Positions 36,601-44,796 of a DNA stretch of 64,000 bases are shown here, piece after piece; position 1 is the stretch's first letter; each line of letters opens with the position of its first letter. The stretch comes from Desulfurivibrionaceae bacterium. Its GTDB lineage: Bacteria > Desulfobacterota > Desulfobulbia > Desulfobulbales > VMSU01. The notes beneath the pieces are model-generated. The model ran no database searches. It saw only the letters and a list, made by a program, of their open reading frames with translations, and had not been told where the DNA came from. The stretch covers positions 1 to 64,000 of the forward strand of contig JAQYVV010000009.1 in assembly GCA_030145275.1 (NCBI GenBank), given 5' to 3'. The translations under genes and the position numbers were made by a program.

Positions 36601-36958
36601 TGCCAGCCTTCAGGTTGTGGATCATGGCTCTGGAAACACCTAAAAAATCAATGCCGTAATGCTGAAAAAACTTATGATCTTCAGCTGCGACAATACTGTT
36701 TACGAAATTTTTCGGAATCTGTTGGAAAGCGATATACTGACGGTGGTCATTTTCAAAAAAAACACCTATTTTATCCTTACCATCACTATAATAGACAGGG
36801 CTTTCGACCGCCAAGATATTTTCCAGGTACTTCGGGCTAATCGACTCACCCGGATTTACCGCAACCAGCCAGTAGAGAGCGAGTCCAACTCCCCCCCCCA
36901 CGACTAATGTTAAAATTGCGACAATAAGTAATGTTTTTCGTATCAGTCTTAATATCAT
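33632..36958 (-). CDS. Class A penicillin-binding protein (transglycosylase/transpeptidase)
   Basis: A 1108-residue bifunctional enzyme, longer than the usual 750-850. One membrane anchor (LIVAILTLVVGGGVGLALYWL) is followed by the GT51 glycosyltransferase domain with catalytic Glu in VAAEDHKFFQHYGID, GGSTITQQ, and RKDRSLKEKFKELIYAWRLE. The transpeptidase has the STAK active site (LMGSTAKPLLY, about residue 505) and FGKTGTANSF (about 965). Between these are an OB-like segment and a long insertion around 620-830 without a recognised domain, which explains the extra length. It polymerises and cross-links peptidoglycan at the inner membrane. The stop codon lies in a family C element. Confidence 0.9.
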   Translation of the reverse strand: MILRLIRKTLLIVAILTLVVGGGVGLALYWLVAVNPGESISPKYLENILAVESPVYYSDGKDKIGVFFENDHRQYIAFQQIPKNFVNSIVAAEDHKFFQHYGIDFLGVSRAMIHNLKAGRVVQGGSTITQQTAKNLYKRKDRSLKEKFKELIYAWRLEYHYSKEKILEFYVNQFYVSGNGRGLGVAANYYFDKPAKELGLLESAFIAGSVKRPNYYNPFLKKDEASAQEARHRAKSRAGYVLGRMHELGMISSQQYQENLDKDVPFRQGQMSYALNTIMDMVKEALAEADVETALVSHGIENVATSGIKIYTTIEKDLQDQSFYALKKELSRLSVRLEGYDKKSLQENYAKLKKTGNKVESGEFIFGRIAAVSVGEDPALTVSFQQTRNGSIEEITGVVDSKGLSLFLSSLVKYNQQRWSEAKSGDMDKFLSNFSPGDQVYVSVRGYDEASSRYLLHLEKYPQLQGGLVVLKNGSIRAMVGGNENRFYNRVLARRLMGSTAKPLLYTAAIQLGWNSLDLLNNERDAFVYHGQTYFPRPDHHSPFSGVSINWAGTKSENVASVWLLYNLCERLSEGQFRKLTEGLGLARGKNEQYVHYMERVRDGFGIMVNKKQLQRLAFVKALEEIGPDLLFSGKSSEYALLQRFHYELEDDVVEKDDTSSEADIRRQILKMTYVKLAQLAEDFDLFRRDAAKRRGELSASWLQKTSSWQGENKLYYNSFTEVYSFGEPPQEGVWLIVDPLSLEKIIKQTAVAGKKWEWGDVLLNRMVSLSTFEFLKKTVAKEYEQLSRLRAYGPDVLYQIKDFRILVGLRYLIALCKEMGIESPMEAVLSFPLGSNVITLLDIARAYETIGTGTREYSGRFGAGNGLLLIDRIESSSGEIVYRPKRSAKRIIDNKTSLAVTDSLRNVVKYGTGKYARDNVQIVQKVRQGDQVQAEITVPVPLFGKTGTANSFRNSSFAGFVPSPAPGNKGVQVQDGYVIASYVGYDDNKPMVRKTTRISGSSGALPVWSMVAQAIVDRGNYSSLLETEGMVLDGDREIPVNYLGLGQIHIASDGENKINVDDSWKMSYSNKVGSVKYSNGMITFGEIDPDGVILPTRYFKPYWTLMN

Positions 36959-37361
36959 TCTTGTTTTACTAAAAAAAGTTTGGGCCTTTAGGTAGGAAGT
37001 TGAAAAACCTCCTTTTTTTACGGGGATAGAGTTACAGCCTTTTTTAATTGCACTAACACTGCTTGTCAGGTAAATACCAAAAGGTATAAAAACTTTTTAG
37101 TGGCCTTTTAAATTTCTCATGCCAAATGGCCGCCGAGGATGATGACAGAGGTATCAACAAGTAAAAGCAGACAGACCACTAACATTTTGATCCCATAGCA
37201 CATTTTCCAGACAACTGGATTTCACTTGCTCCATAAGATAACTATCGGCCTAAAAATTGCTTTAGTCTACTCATAGAGTAAGATAAATTTTATCCGTACT
37301 GCTTGCCACAGACTAAGTATATACTCTACTTGTCTGAAAAGTTTAAACAACCAGCCAATCC
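36959..37361. other. Divergent intergenic region, promoters expected
   Basis: The PBP gene leaves to the left and mltD to the right, so both promoters should lie here or in the family B element that follows. It is A/T rich. No repeat, riboswitch or gene is visible, and no convincing -35/-10 pair. Confidence 0.4.
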
Positions 37362-37468
37362 GTAAATGTTTGGCATCGCTTTTCAGGGAGGCGAGCAGGC
37401 TGGCGTAGCGTAGTTGGCTACGTGAGACAGCCTGATCGCCTTCCTGGGAAGTGATGCCTAATATTTAC
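37362..37468. repeat. Family B palindromic element
   Basis: It begins GTAAATGTTTGGCATCGC and ends GATGCCTAATATTTAC. The core has AGGCGAGCAGGCTGGCGTAG, then GTTGGCTACG, then the complementary CAGCCTGATCGCC. 107 bp, immediately before the mltD-like gene. Confidence 0.85.
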
Positions 37469-37516
37469 CAGACTAAACATACTTTCCAAACCAATGCTTT
37501 AGTATATAAGACTATC

Positions 37517-39322
37517 ATGAAAAATAGTATTTTCAACTTTTTCAACACCCGCCCCCTTATTTTATCACTTGCCTTGCTGATTTTTGCCAGTAGTTGGTCC
37601 TGTGCGCCAATGGACAACAACACTAGTCAGCGACATATCCCCCCAGCACCGGTGGAAATGCAATCAGCAAAGGGAGAAGAACACCTTTCTTCCGGTAGTA
37701 TTGACCTTTTTCTGGAAGAAAATCTCTCTCTGGAAAGTACGCTTCGGGATGTCAATGGAGATTTTCCTGGGGAGATGACCATACCAGAACCGGAAGAGAC
37801 AGTCAGCCAGGAAGTTGAGGACCTGGAAAAACTGGGCAGTTGGGTCGAGAAAGTTACGCCTGCGCCGCTGGAAGAAGAAAAAGGAGTAGAATACGACTTC
37901 CCGATTACCATGAACCGCCAAGTCGAATACTATCTTGATTTTTTCCAAAACCGCCAGAGAAAATCCTTCAGCCGCTGGTTGAGCAGGTCCGGACGCTACC
38001 TGCCAATGATCCATAAACAGCTGCAAGAAGCCGGTCTCCCCTTGGATCTCGTCTACCTGCCGATGATCGAATCGGGTTACAGCCTAACTGCCTATTCTAA
38101 AGCCCGTGCAGTTGGACCTTGGCAGTTTATGCGGGCCACAGGTATAAACTTTGGCCTTAAGGTGACAAATTATGTTGATGAGCGCCGTGATCCTATTAAA
38201 TCAACGGCCGCAGCCATAGCCTATTTAAAATTTCTCTTTGCAGAATTCAACTCCTGGGAGCTTGCTGTCGCTGGATATAATGCAGGGGAAGGGCGAATAC
38301 GCCGGGGCATCAATAAATTTAACACCAATGATTTCTGGGAACTTGCCGAACACCGCTTTCTTCCGTCAGAAACTAAACTGTACGTCCCCAAACTTATTGC
38401 AGCAATACTCATTGCAAAAGATCCCGAAAAATATGGCTTTGGCGATGTGCAGCTTGAGGAGCCTCTCAATTTTGAATATGCCAAAGTTCCGCGCTGGACA
38501 TCCTTGCGGGCAGTTGCAATCGCACTTGATGCGGACTTTGATGAAATTCACAATCTGAACCGAGAACTCAAAAAGCTGATCACCCCCCCAGACCAAGAAC
38601 AATATGAGCTCAAAATACCCGCCGGCAGCAAAGAGCTGCTTGCCAGTAACCTGCCAAGAGTCCATACAACTGTTACAACCCTGTATAAAACACATAAAAT
38701 AAAAAAGGGTGATACCCTGGATAAAATCTGCAAAAAGTACAACCTGAACAAGACCACCATTCTCAAGGCCAATGACCTGCGCCACTCAAAAATGCCCGTG
38801 GGCAAACTCCTGCGCATCCCGTACAGGGAAACGCAGTATGTTCTCCTCTCTGAAGAAGAAATGAACAACTCAGGATTGGCTCAGCGGGGTATTAACTTCA
38901 TTCTCCACAAGATACAGCCAGGTGAGACCGTCGGTAAAGTTGCCAGTAAATACAAAGTATCAAGCCATCTTATCGCAGCCTGGAATGGCCTGGATAACAT
39001 CCACAAAATCAGGGCAGGCCAGCAACTTGCCCTCTATATTTCCGACGAATACCAGCCCCAGAACCTCGGCTCCATTGAGCATGAGACCGTCACAAAAAAA
39101 GAAACCAGAAAAAAGAGCCTCCCACTTTTAACCGGGACCAGCAAAAAAGTGGCGTCAGCAAAAAATTACTCAGTTCCGCCAACCTACTATAAGGTCAAAG
39201 GCGGTGACAGTTTATGGAAAATCGCCAGACGTTTCAACATAGAAACCAAAGATATCAAGAGATGGAACAACCTCAAGAACAACATGATCCATCCGGGCCT
39301 CAAGCTCGTTCTCAAAATCTAG
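37517..39322 (+). CDS. mltD: MltD-type lytic transglycosylase with three LysM domains
   Basis: The start is placed at the ATG at 37517 (MKNSIFNFF), which begins a proper lipoprotein-type signal ending ASSWSCAP; an in-frame ATG 22 codons earlier lies beside the family B element and gives a non-signal extension. The mature protein has an SLT domain with catalytic Glu in LVYLPMIESGYSLTAYSKA, then GPWQFM, and VAGYNAGEGRI. Three LysM modules follow: HKIKKGDTLDKICKKYN, HKIQPGETVGKVASKYK and YKVKGGDSLWKIARRFN. It cleaves glycan strands to give 1,6-anhydro-muropeptides and binds peptidoglycan through LysM. About 120 acidic residues between signal and SLT are unassigned. Confidence 0.92.
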   Translation: MKNSIFNFFNTRPLILSLALLIFASSWSCAPMDNNTSQRHIPPAPVEMQSAKGEEHLSSGSIDLFLEENLSLESTLRDVNGDFPGEMTIPEPEETVSQEVEDLEKLGSWVEKVTPAPLEEEKGVEYDFPITMNRQVEYYLDFFQNRQRKSFSRWLSRSGRYLPMIHKQLQEAGLPLDLVYLPMIESGYSLTAYSKARAVGPWQFMRATGINFGLKVTNYVDERRDPIKSTAAAIAYLKFLFAEFNSWELAVAGYNAGEGRIRRGINKFNTNDFWELAEHRFLPSETKLYVPKLIAAILIAKDPEKYGFGDVQLEEPLNFEYAKVPRWTSLRAVAIALDADFDEIHNLNRELKKLITPPDQEQYELKIPAGSKELLASNLPRVHTTVTTLYKTHKIKKGDTLDKICKKYNLNKTTILKANDLRHSKMPVGKLLRIPYRETQYVLLSEEEMNNSGLAQRGINFILHKIQPGETVGKVASKYKVSSHLIAAWNGLDNIHKIRAGQQLALYISDEYQPQNLGSIEHETVTKKETRKKSLPLLTGTSKKVASAKNYSVPPTYYKVKGGDSLWKIARRFNIETKDIKRWNNLKNNMIHPGLKLVLKI

Positions 39323-39370
39323 AATCAATACAACAAAACCAGCTTATTCAATTCGAAATTAGAAATATTA

Positions 39371-39405
39371 GATAAGCGTAGACTTCGGATAAGCGTAGAC
39401 TTCGT
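39371..39405. repeat. Two direct copies of the module GATAAGCGTAGACTTCG
   Basis: The 17-base unit stands twice in a row between mltD and the SDR gene. The same unit, in variants such as GGTAAGCGTAGACTCCG, forms the arms of family A elements and occurs singly near 15876, 52646, 52706 and 56703. Confidence 0.75.
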
Positions 39406-39438
39406 TAGCCAAATCCGGGACCATTATTTTCTCAACAC

Positions 39439-40302
39439 ATGGAAATATCAGGAAAAACAGCTCTTGTTCTTGGCGCAACAAGGGGAATAGGAAGAGCCAT
39501 AGCAACAGCTTTGGCCCAAAAAGGGGCGAGAATTATCGTACCCTATTTCGACTGGCCTGAATCCTGTCAAGAAACTATCGCCCAGCTCCAAAAAATCAGT
39601 CCCGGTCATCTTTTCATAAAAACAGATCTACGCGAGCAGGCGCAGGTAGAAGATCTATTCGCCTACATCCACAATCAATGCGACTCTCTCGACATTCTAA
39701 TCAATAACATTGAACGGGGAGGCATGCCAGTTGTGCACGGTTCGTACACCATCGAACAATGGGACCTGGAAATGAACACGACCTTGAAGGCGAAATGGCA
39801 GGTTTTCCAGAATGCCCTGCCCTTGTTGCGAAGACAACCAGAAGGAGTGGTCATTAATTTTTCTTCCATTGCCGGAATAGTAGGTAGATCTGGGCCTGCA
39901 GGTTTGATTTTTAACGACGGTTATGCCGCGGCAAACCGAGCCATTTCCTCTTTTACTGAAACATGGGCCAGGCAAGGCGCCCCCACTGTCCGAGTCAATG
40001 AACTGGTGCTCGGTTTTATCGAGAGCAGACATGGACCAGGAACCAGGGGTTGGGACCTCCTCTCAAATGAGCAAAAAGAAGCCATTGAGGGCCATACACT
40101 TTTGCAGCGCACAGGCAAATTGAAAGAAGTGCTTAATACTGTTCTTTTTCTTATTCAACAAGCAACTTTTATGACAGGTTCACGACTGACACTCGACGGC
40201 GGTTTTACTCTCGGTCACAACAGAATTCCTGAAATACCAACAAGGCAAGGTAACCTTGAGGTAGAAGAAGCAGTAAGTTGCAAGATGAAAGATGCAAGTT
40301 GA
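39439..40302 (+). CDS. Short-chain dehydrogenase/reductase-family protein with altered active site
   Basis: A 287-residue Rossmann protein of the SDR family. The cofactor loop is GATRGIGRAIA near the N-terminus, followed by an NN motif (ILINNIERGG, normally NNAG) and the catalytic Ser in VVINFSSIAGIVG. The next motif reads GYAAANRAISSF where YxxxK is expected, so the active-site Lys is replaced by Asn. The LDGGFTLG ending matches the usual LDGG. Without this Lys ordinary NAD(P)-dependent alcohol oxidation is doubtful. The last codons and stop come from an AAGWTGM heptamer array. It stands alone rightward after mltD. Confidence 0.85.
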   Translation: MEISGKTALVLGATRGIGRAIATALAQKGARIIVPYFDWPESCQETIAQLQKISPGHLFIKTDLREQAQVEDLFAYIHNQCDSLDILINNIERGGMPVVHGSYTIEQWDLEMNTTLKAKWQVFQNALPLLRRQPEGVVINFSSIAGIVGRSGPAGLIFNDGYAAANRAISSFTETWARQGAPTVRVNELVLGFIESRHGPGTRGWDLLSNEQKEAIEGHTLLQRTGKLKEVLNTVLFLIQQATFMTGSRLTLDGGFTLGHNRIPEIPTRQGNLEVEEAVSCKMKDAS

Positions 40303-40305
40303 AAG
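40275..40305. repeat. Heptamer repeat array (AAGWTGM)
   Basis: Reading plus strand: AAGTTGC, AAGATGA, AAGATGC, AAGTTGA, AAG. It includes the final codons and stop of the SDR gene, giving the end KMKDAS; the cyclo-ligase-like protein at 21817 ends KVQDAS from a similar array. Confidence 0.85.
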
Positions 40306-40350
40306 AGGAAACAGACAACTACATTTAGCCCCCCTTTAATCCGAGAGCTC

Positions 40351-40629
40351 TCAGCCCTCACGGACCCAGGTAGGAATTCTCCGCATAACATATTCGACGG
40401 CAGCAAGTTTCTCGTTTTCTAATTCCTGGTCATTAAGCTTCTTTTTGACAGTTCGCATCCCTATCTCCTGAATAACATCTTCAGCATCGAACCAACACAT
40501 CTCCTTTCCTGCCAGATCATACACGGTAAGAATGCGCCTATTCGTCTCACTAAGATGCTCTTCTTCAATGACATTGCCAATAATTTTTTTTGCTTCCTCA
40601 TAAGGAATAAATTCTATCTCGTCACTCAT
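40351..40629 (-). CDS. Small protein of unknown function
   Basis: The start is the ATG at 40627-40629 (MSDEIEFIPYEEAK), since GGAGAG lies six bases before it; another ATG four codons upstream overlaps that site. The product has about 92 residues, is charged and probably all soluble, with no signal, cysteine pair or recognised motif. A predicted helix-rich middle and a C-terminal RIPTWVREG are the only notes. It follows the dgt gene on the same strand after a family D palindrome. I do not recognise the family. Confidence 0.6.
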   Translation of the reverse strand: MSDEIEFIPYEEAKKIIGNVIEEEHLSETNRRILTVYDLAGKEMCWFDAEDVIQEIGMRTVKKKLNDQELENEKLAAVEYVMRRIPTWVREG

Positions 40630-40707
40630 TGTTCTCTCCATTTTTTAAAGAAAGAAGGGTAAACCATCTGCCAAAAAATTTTTTCCCCTTCATCTCATCT
40701 CGTAATT

Positions 40708-40800
40708 TTGATGGTCTCGTAAAAAGTCTCAATCAACTCCAAGATGGCTTAGCACAAAACCTATATCGCAGTAGATCGGACTTTTTGCGACGCCATCAAT
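40708..40800. repeat. Family D palindrome, possible terminator of dgt
   Basis: TTGATGGTCTCGTAAAAAGTC at the left is complementary, with few mismatches, to GACTTTTTGCGACGCCATCAA at the right. It begins right after the dgt stop. A partial copy (TTGATGGACTCGTAAAAA) is found near 25345 upstream of cheB. Confidence 0.75.
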
Positions 40801-40801
40801 T

Positions 40802-41845
40802 TTAATCTTCCTGAAAAACACTGGGTAGAAAAAGCTTTTGGTACATATTCTGTGCGTACCTGTCAGTCATACTGGCAATGTAATCACATACCCGGCGTTC
40901 CGGCGAAGCGCTCAAGGCGAATTGACCAAGTTCTTGAGCAAGAATGTCTTGATGCTCCATAAAATACCCGTAAAGCTCCCGTAAAATTTTGGATGCTTTC
41001 ACAAATTCTTTATGAACTCTCTCAGAACGATAAACATTGTTAAAGAGAAAGCTCCGCAGTTCCTGCATACTTTCACCAATTCTTACATCAATTCCAAAAA
41101 CCAGCTCCCCGTTATCATCATTCGTCCCTGAAATTACTCCCTGGACCATGGTCATATTACGTTGCGAGTGGGTCTTGCCAAGAACAGCATTACAATTTTT
41201 AGGGATGTCATCCTCGCCTATTATACCGCTGCGAATTGCATCATCCAAATCGTGACTGAGATATGCAATTATGTCTGCGTAGCGCACAACACATCCCTCG
41301 GCTGTTTCTGGCATGTCTCTACTGCCTGCCGGGATCACTTCACCATACCCCTTAGAATGCTTGGCAATACCGTCCCGCACCTCATGGGTCAGATTCAAGC
41401 CGCAACCTTCATTAGCCAAGACATCAACAACCCTGAGACTTTGCTTATAGTGGGAAAATCCGTTGGTCACAAGCTCATTAAGCACAGATTCACCAGCATG
41501 CCCAAAGGGGGTATGGCCAAGGTCATGACCAAGCGCAATGGCCTCCACCAGATCCTCATTCAACTCAAGAGAACGGGCCAAAACCCTGCCAATTTCAGAA
41601 ACCTCCAAGGTATGGGTCAAGCGGGTCCGATAATGATCTTCAGAGGGAGCCAAAAAAACCTGGGTCTTGTATTTTAAACGCCGAAATGCCTTTGAATATA
41701 TTATCCGGTCCCGATCACGCATGAAGGCCGTTCGCAGAGGACACTCTTCCTCCGTCCGGAATCTACCCTTTGTATCTCCGCTGCAACAAGCGTAGGGAGA
41801 CAAAAGTTCTCTTTCTTTCTCTTCTATTTTTTCCCGAATTAGCAT
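40802..41845 (-). CDS. dgt: Deoxyguanosinetriphosphate triphosphohydrolase-like HD protein
   Basis: A 347-residue HD-domain phosphohydrolase of the dGTPase family, which cleaves dNTPs to deoxynucleosides and triphosphate. The metal ligands are in RTRLTHTLEVSEIGR and AIALGHDLGHTPFGHAGE, with the last Asp in VRYADIIAYLSHDLDDA. The N-terminus FRTEEECPLRTAFMRDRDRI and the SKAFRRLKYKTQVF segment are typical. It probably controls dNTP levels or limits phage. Length and motif set are normal for the short dGTPase type. The gene is preceded by A/T-rich sequence and stands alone. Confidence 0.92.
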   Translation of the reverse strand: MLIREKIEEKERELLSPYACCSGDTKGRFRTEEECPLRTAFMRDRDRIIYSKAFRRLKYKTQVFLAPSEDHYRTRLTHTLEVSEIGRVLARSLELNEDLVEAIALGHDLGHTPFGHAGESVLNELVTNGFSHYKQSLRVVDVLANEGCGLNLTHEVRDGIAKHSKGYGEVIPAGSRDMPETAEGCVVRYADIIAYLSHDLDDAIRSGIIGEDDIPKNCNAVLGKTHSQRNMTMVQGVISGTNDDNGELVFGIDVRIGESMQELRSFLFNNVYRSERVHKEFVKASKILRELYGYFMEHQDILAQELGQFALSASPERRVCDYIASMTDRYAQNMYQKLFLPSVFQED

Positions 41846-42012
41846 ACGATGTAATCAAGGCCTTTAATTTTAAATTTCGAGATAAAATACGGTGTCTTAC
41901 TGGCAATAGCAAGAATATTATCCTCATTTCGCTCCGTTGCACAACAAAAGGTTGACAATGTCTCCTTTTTCCGAAAAGATACTAAAAATTCAATTTAACC
42001 TAGCGAACAGAC

Positions 42013-42456
42013 ATGTTTCAGCAAAAACGCCGCGCCAAAAGAGAAGCCGCAGCTCTACCTTGCCAGCTAGTTCTCTACAATTCAGAAAACGATGCAATTC
42101 TTGCCGGCCCTGCGCCCTCTTTCATTCATGACATTTCCTATTACGGCGCGGGTCTTCTCCTGAAAAAAGTCTTTTTCCCACCGCACCATCTTTTCTACGC
42201 CCCCCGCGACCATGAGGCTCAGATCCTCTGTCTCCAAAAAAAAAGAAAGGCCTCGGAAAGAGGCATTATAGTGCCGATAAAGCCTGCCTGGCTCCGTCTC
42301 GACGATAGTGATACCGCTGGTTTTTTCAGGATGGGCGTTCAATTCCTGACTGACCCTGAAGACATTGACGTGATAGACCTCGAAAAGATGGCTATGGCCT
42401 CTTTCAATTCCGAAGACGACTTTTTAAGTAAATTGAGCCGAATTTTTAATTTATAG
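42013..42456 (+). CDS. PilZ-domain protein
   Basis: A 147-residue protein with features of a c-di-GMP-binding PilZ domain: an N-terminal QKRRAKREAAALPCQL (the arginine loop RxxxR) and IHDISYYGAGLLL (DxSxxG). The middle AWLRLDDSDTAGFFRMGVQF completes the beta barrel. The family binds c-di-GMP and alters a partner's activity, often motility or surface structures. It stands alone between dgt and the cytochrome genes. The ribosome site is weak. The call rests on two motifs, with the rest of the fold fitting. Confidence 0.78.
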   Translation: MFQQKRRAKREAAALPCQLVLYNSENDAILAGPAPSFIHDISYYGAGLLLKKVFFPPHHLFYAPRDHEAQILCLQKKRKASERGIIVPIKPAWLRLDDSDTAGFFRMGVQFLTDPEDIDVIDLEKMAMASFNSEDDFLSKLSRIFNL

Positions 42457-42792
42457 CCTGTTATTTAAAAAAGTTAATAGCACTAATCTTCATCTTTTTG
42501 CACCTCACCTCTTTGAAGGCGGCGATGACTTTTAAGCAACTAGTATTCTCTAGATACTGGCCAACACTCCCAAATTAGTGATTGTAAATTTTAAGTTTAA
42601 TTATCCCCTTATTAAGATAGGTAAGATATAGCCCAAATTAATATAGAATTAATCATGCCGGACACTAAATACCCATAGAATTTGTTGTTTTAAAAGATTA
42701 AGTTGCGTTACAATGAAGTTGTAGATAAAAAGTCTTGCCGAAAAAATCTATTAAACCATTAAGTGCATAAATTCTTCAGACGGGGGCTTTTG
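42457..42792. other. A/T-rich region upstream of the first multiheme cytochrome
   Basis: No gene, repeat or clear riboswitch is seen in these 336 bases. It should hold the promoter of the first cytochrome gene. Sequence is strongly A/T rich from 42580 on. Confidence 0.4.
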
Positions 42793-44352
42793 ATGGCTAT
42801 TTTCAGGTTCTATTTTGATATGCTTTTTTTCAAAGTAAAAAATCTTACTTGTGCCGCATTGTTTACCTGCATGGCTTTATTATTAACCCCTCTGCACTCC
42901 CTGGCCATTAGCAACCTTTATACCACCTCGGCCCATGGCAGCTCGGAGCATGGGGTCTGCCTTGACGGTGTCTGCGCTGAAACCACCGGCGGCGGCCATG
43001 GCTACGGCAGGGGCAATTGTGCTAACTGTCATGAAATGCATACCAGCATGGATGGCAGTGAACCAGAGCCAGTGGACGGCATTGCCTCGCCCTTTGCCTT
43101 ACTTACCACCACCTTTAACCAAGCTGCCGTTGCCCGTGACTATTTGATCGGTGACAGCCTGTGTTTCTATTGTCACGGCAGCACCCATCAGCTGGTCAAT
43201 CCTATGGACAACCAGGACTATGCCGAGCTTTTCGGCGGATACGCTGGCGGTCCGCAGACCATTCTTGGGACTTTTAACCAGTTTGATTTTGCTGGCCGCA
43301 CAGGATCCAACCACAACCTGAGGGCGGTGCAAATTTACGCTGATACCAATTTCTCTTATTTTAACTCTAACTCGGATCCATGTTCGGCCTGTCACAATGT
43401 CCACATGGCCAAGGATTACAAAAACAATGCGGGTGCAGCTGGATATTCTGCGATCTCCCGCCCTAGCGATCACTTTAACCTGTGGGGCGATGAAACCGAT
43501 GAAAACATGGACGATGCCGCCGGCATCTATCGAGCCCCATATTACAACATGGCCTTGGGCGGCGGTGAGACTGTACGTGAACCGGGCGGGATCGATAACC
43601 CCTTAGGCACCACCACCCCGAATTATAATGACTATTGTCTTGATTGCCATGCCGGCACCACCACCGCCATCACCAGCGTCAACCGGACAGGCGATCCGTA
43701 CTACTCAACGGCTGTATTACACGATATTGATTGGACGACGGCCACCGGCGACCTCAACGGCTCTGGCGACAAACACGGTGTCAATACCACCGATGCCACA
43801 GATAATGTTGCAACCCGGGCCCCTTACAATGGAAACCACTCTCTTACCCTGTCCTGCATGGATTGCCATGAGGCCCACGGTTCCGTACATAAGGCCATGG
43901 TAAGACGGTCCATAAACGGCTTGCCGGTGACTACCGCCGGCTACCCGACTTCCAATATTATCGGCGATGAAGATGGAGACCGGGGCTGGCAGTGTCGCCA
44001 GTGCCATAAAGACGATTATGAGCTGAAATCGCCGCTCAACAAGATAGAAAACATTAACAAGTGGAGCTCCACCCATCACGGCGGCGGCCCTGATAATCCT
44101 TACAGTTCCGGGGGTACCGCCGCATGGAGCACTCCGGCCAATGACCCGGCTGGAGGGGGGGCATGCAATTGTCATTATATTGATGTCAACAAAAAACTGC
44201 CGATCAAATGTGAATACTGCCATTACCATGGCTCCTGGCTCTCGGGGGTTACCGGTGTCACCGTTGATGTGGGCCTGGCCACTGAACGGGTAATCCCGCC
44301 GCCGGCCAACCCGGCCCCTGGTTCTGGGCTCTACAGCCGCAAGACTTTCTGA
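42793..44352 (+). CDS. Secreted multiheme cytochrome c, first paralogue
   Basis: The ATG at 42793 is favoured (GGGGG seven bases before it); a GTG ten codons earlier lacks a ribosome site. About 519 residues with a signal peptide (CAALFTCMALLLTPLHSLA). Seven CxxCH haem sites are visible: CANCH, CFYCH, CSACH, CLDCH, CMDCH, CRQCH and CEYCH. A further CNCH, with only one residue between the cysteines, stands just before the last site. Many histidines occur for axial ligands. The C-terminus ends VIPPPAN... GLYSRKTF, shared with the second paralogue. It should be periplasmic or extracellular and move electrons. The haem pairs in GNCANCHEMH and SCMDCHEAHG resemble the paired-CxxCH family. Confidence 0.85.
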   Translation: MAIFRFYFDMLFFKVKNLTCAALFTCMALLLTPLHSLAISNLYTTSAHGSSEHGVCLDGVCAETTGGGHGYGRGNCANCHEMHTSMDGSEPEPVDGIASPFALLTTTFNQAAVARDYLIGDSLCFYCHGSTHQLVNPMDNQDYAELFGGYAGGPQTILGTFNQFDFAGRTGSNHNLRAVQIYADTNFSYFNSNSDPCSACHNVHMAKDYKNNAGAAGYSAISRPSDHFNLWGDETDENMDDAAGIYRAPYYNMALGGGETVREPGGIDNPLGTTTPNYNDYCLDCHAGTTTAITSVNRTGDPYYSTAVLHDIDWTTATGDLNGSGDKHGVNTTDATDNVATRAPYNGNHSLTLSCMDCHEAHGSVHKAMVRRSINGLPVTTAGYPTSNIIGDEDGDRGWQCRQCHKDDYELKSPLNKIENINKWSSTHHGGGPDNPYSSGGTAAWSTPANDPAGGGACNCHYIDVNKKLPIKCEYCHYHGSWLSGVTGVTVDVGLATERVIPPPANPAPGSGLYSRKTF

Positions 44353-44796
44353 CAAACAGTTCGACTCGTTGGTTTTAGCTATTTTCAGACCCTCTGCCCA
44401 AAACCTCCACGCATAAGCGTGTATGTCATGAATCGAGCCAACTGCCCATAAGTTTGTCGGAGCGGCAGAGGGGGCACCAAGGAACGCAGATCACGTAAAT
44501 TACGCCAAATTATTGTTTTTCAGGTCGGTCTTGTAGCTGTATTAGGAAAAGATATCCCGGGCCATGTCTGGTCTGCATAATCCCCCCCCACTTGAAAGAA
44601 GAGGACTTCCCAATGTATAACCCCCCGTTTCATGTGGGATTTAATGTTTTCCTTGAATATCCTCTCATTCTCTATTATACTGGGGGTTGTGGCAATAACC
44701 CAAAGCTTTCAATGGCCAATGTTCAGTCAAAGTTATATCTCATGTTGAAAAACTCCGGTTGTGATAATAATTGATATTTTCTTCAGGAATCGAGAC
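44353..44796. other. Spacer between the two cytochrome genes, with a large hairpin
   Basis: CCCTCTGCC (44390-44398) pairs with GGCAGAGGG (44464-44472) across a 65-nt loop that itself contains CACGCATAAGCGTG. It may terminate the first gene. No gene is supported, and the second cytochrome probably has its own promoter here. Confidence 0.45.

Noticed and set aside
43717-44355. A 212-codon open frame on the minus strand
   Set aside because: Antisense to the first multiheme cytochrome, whose haem motifs leave no doubt about the coding strand.
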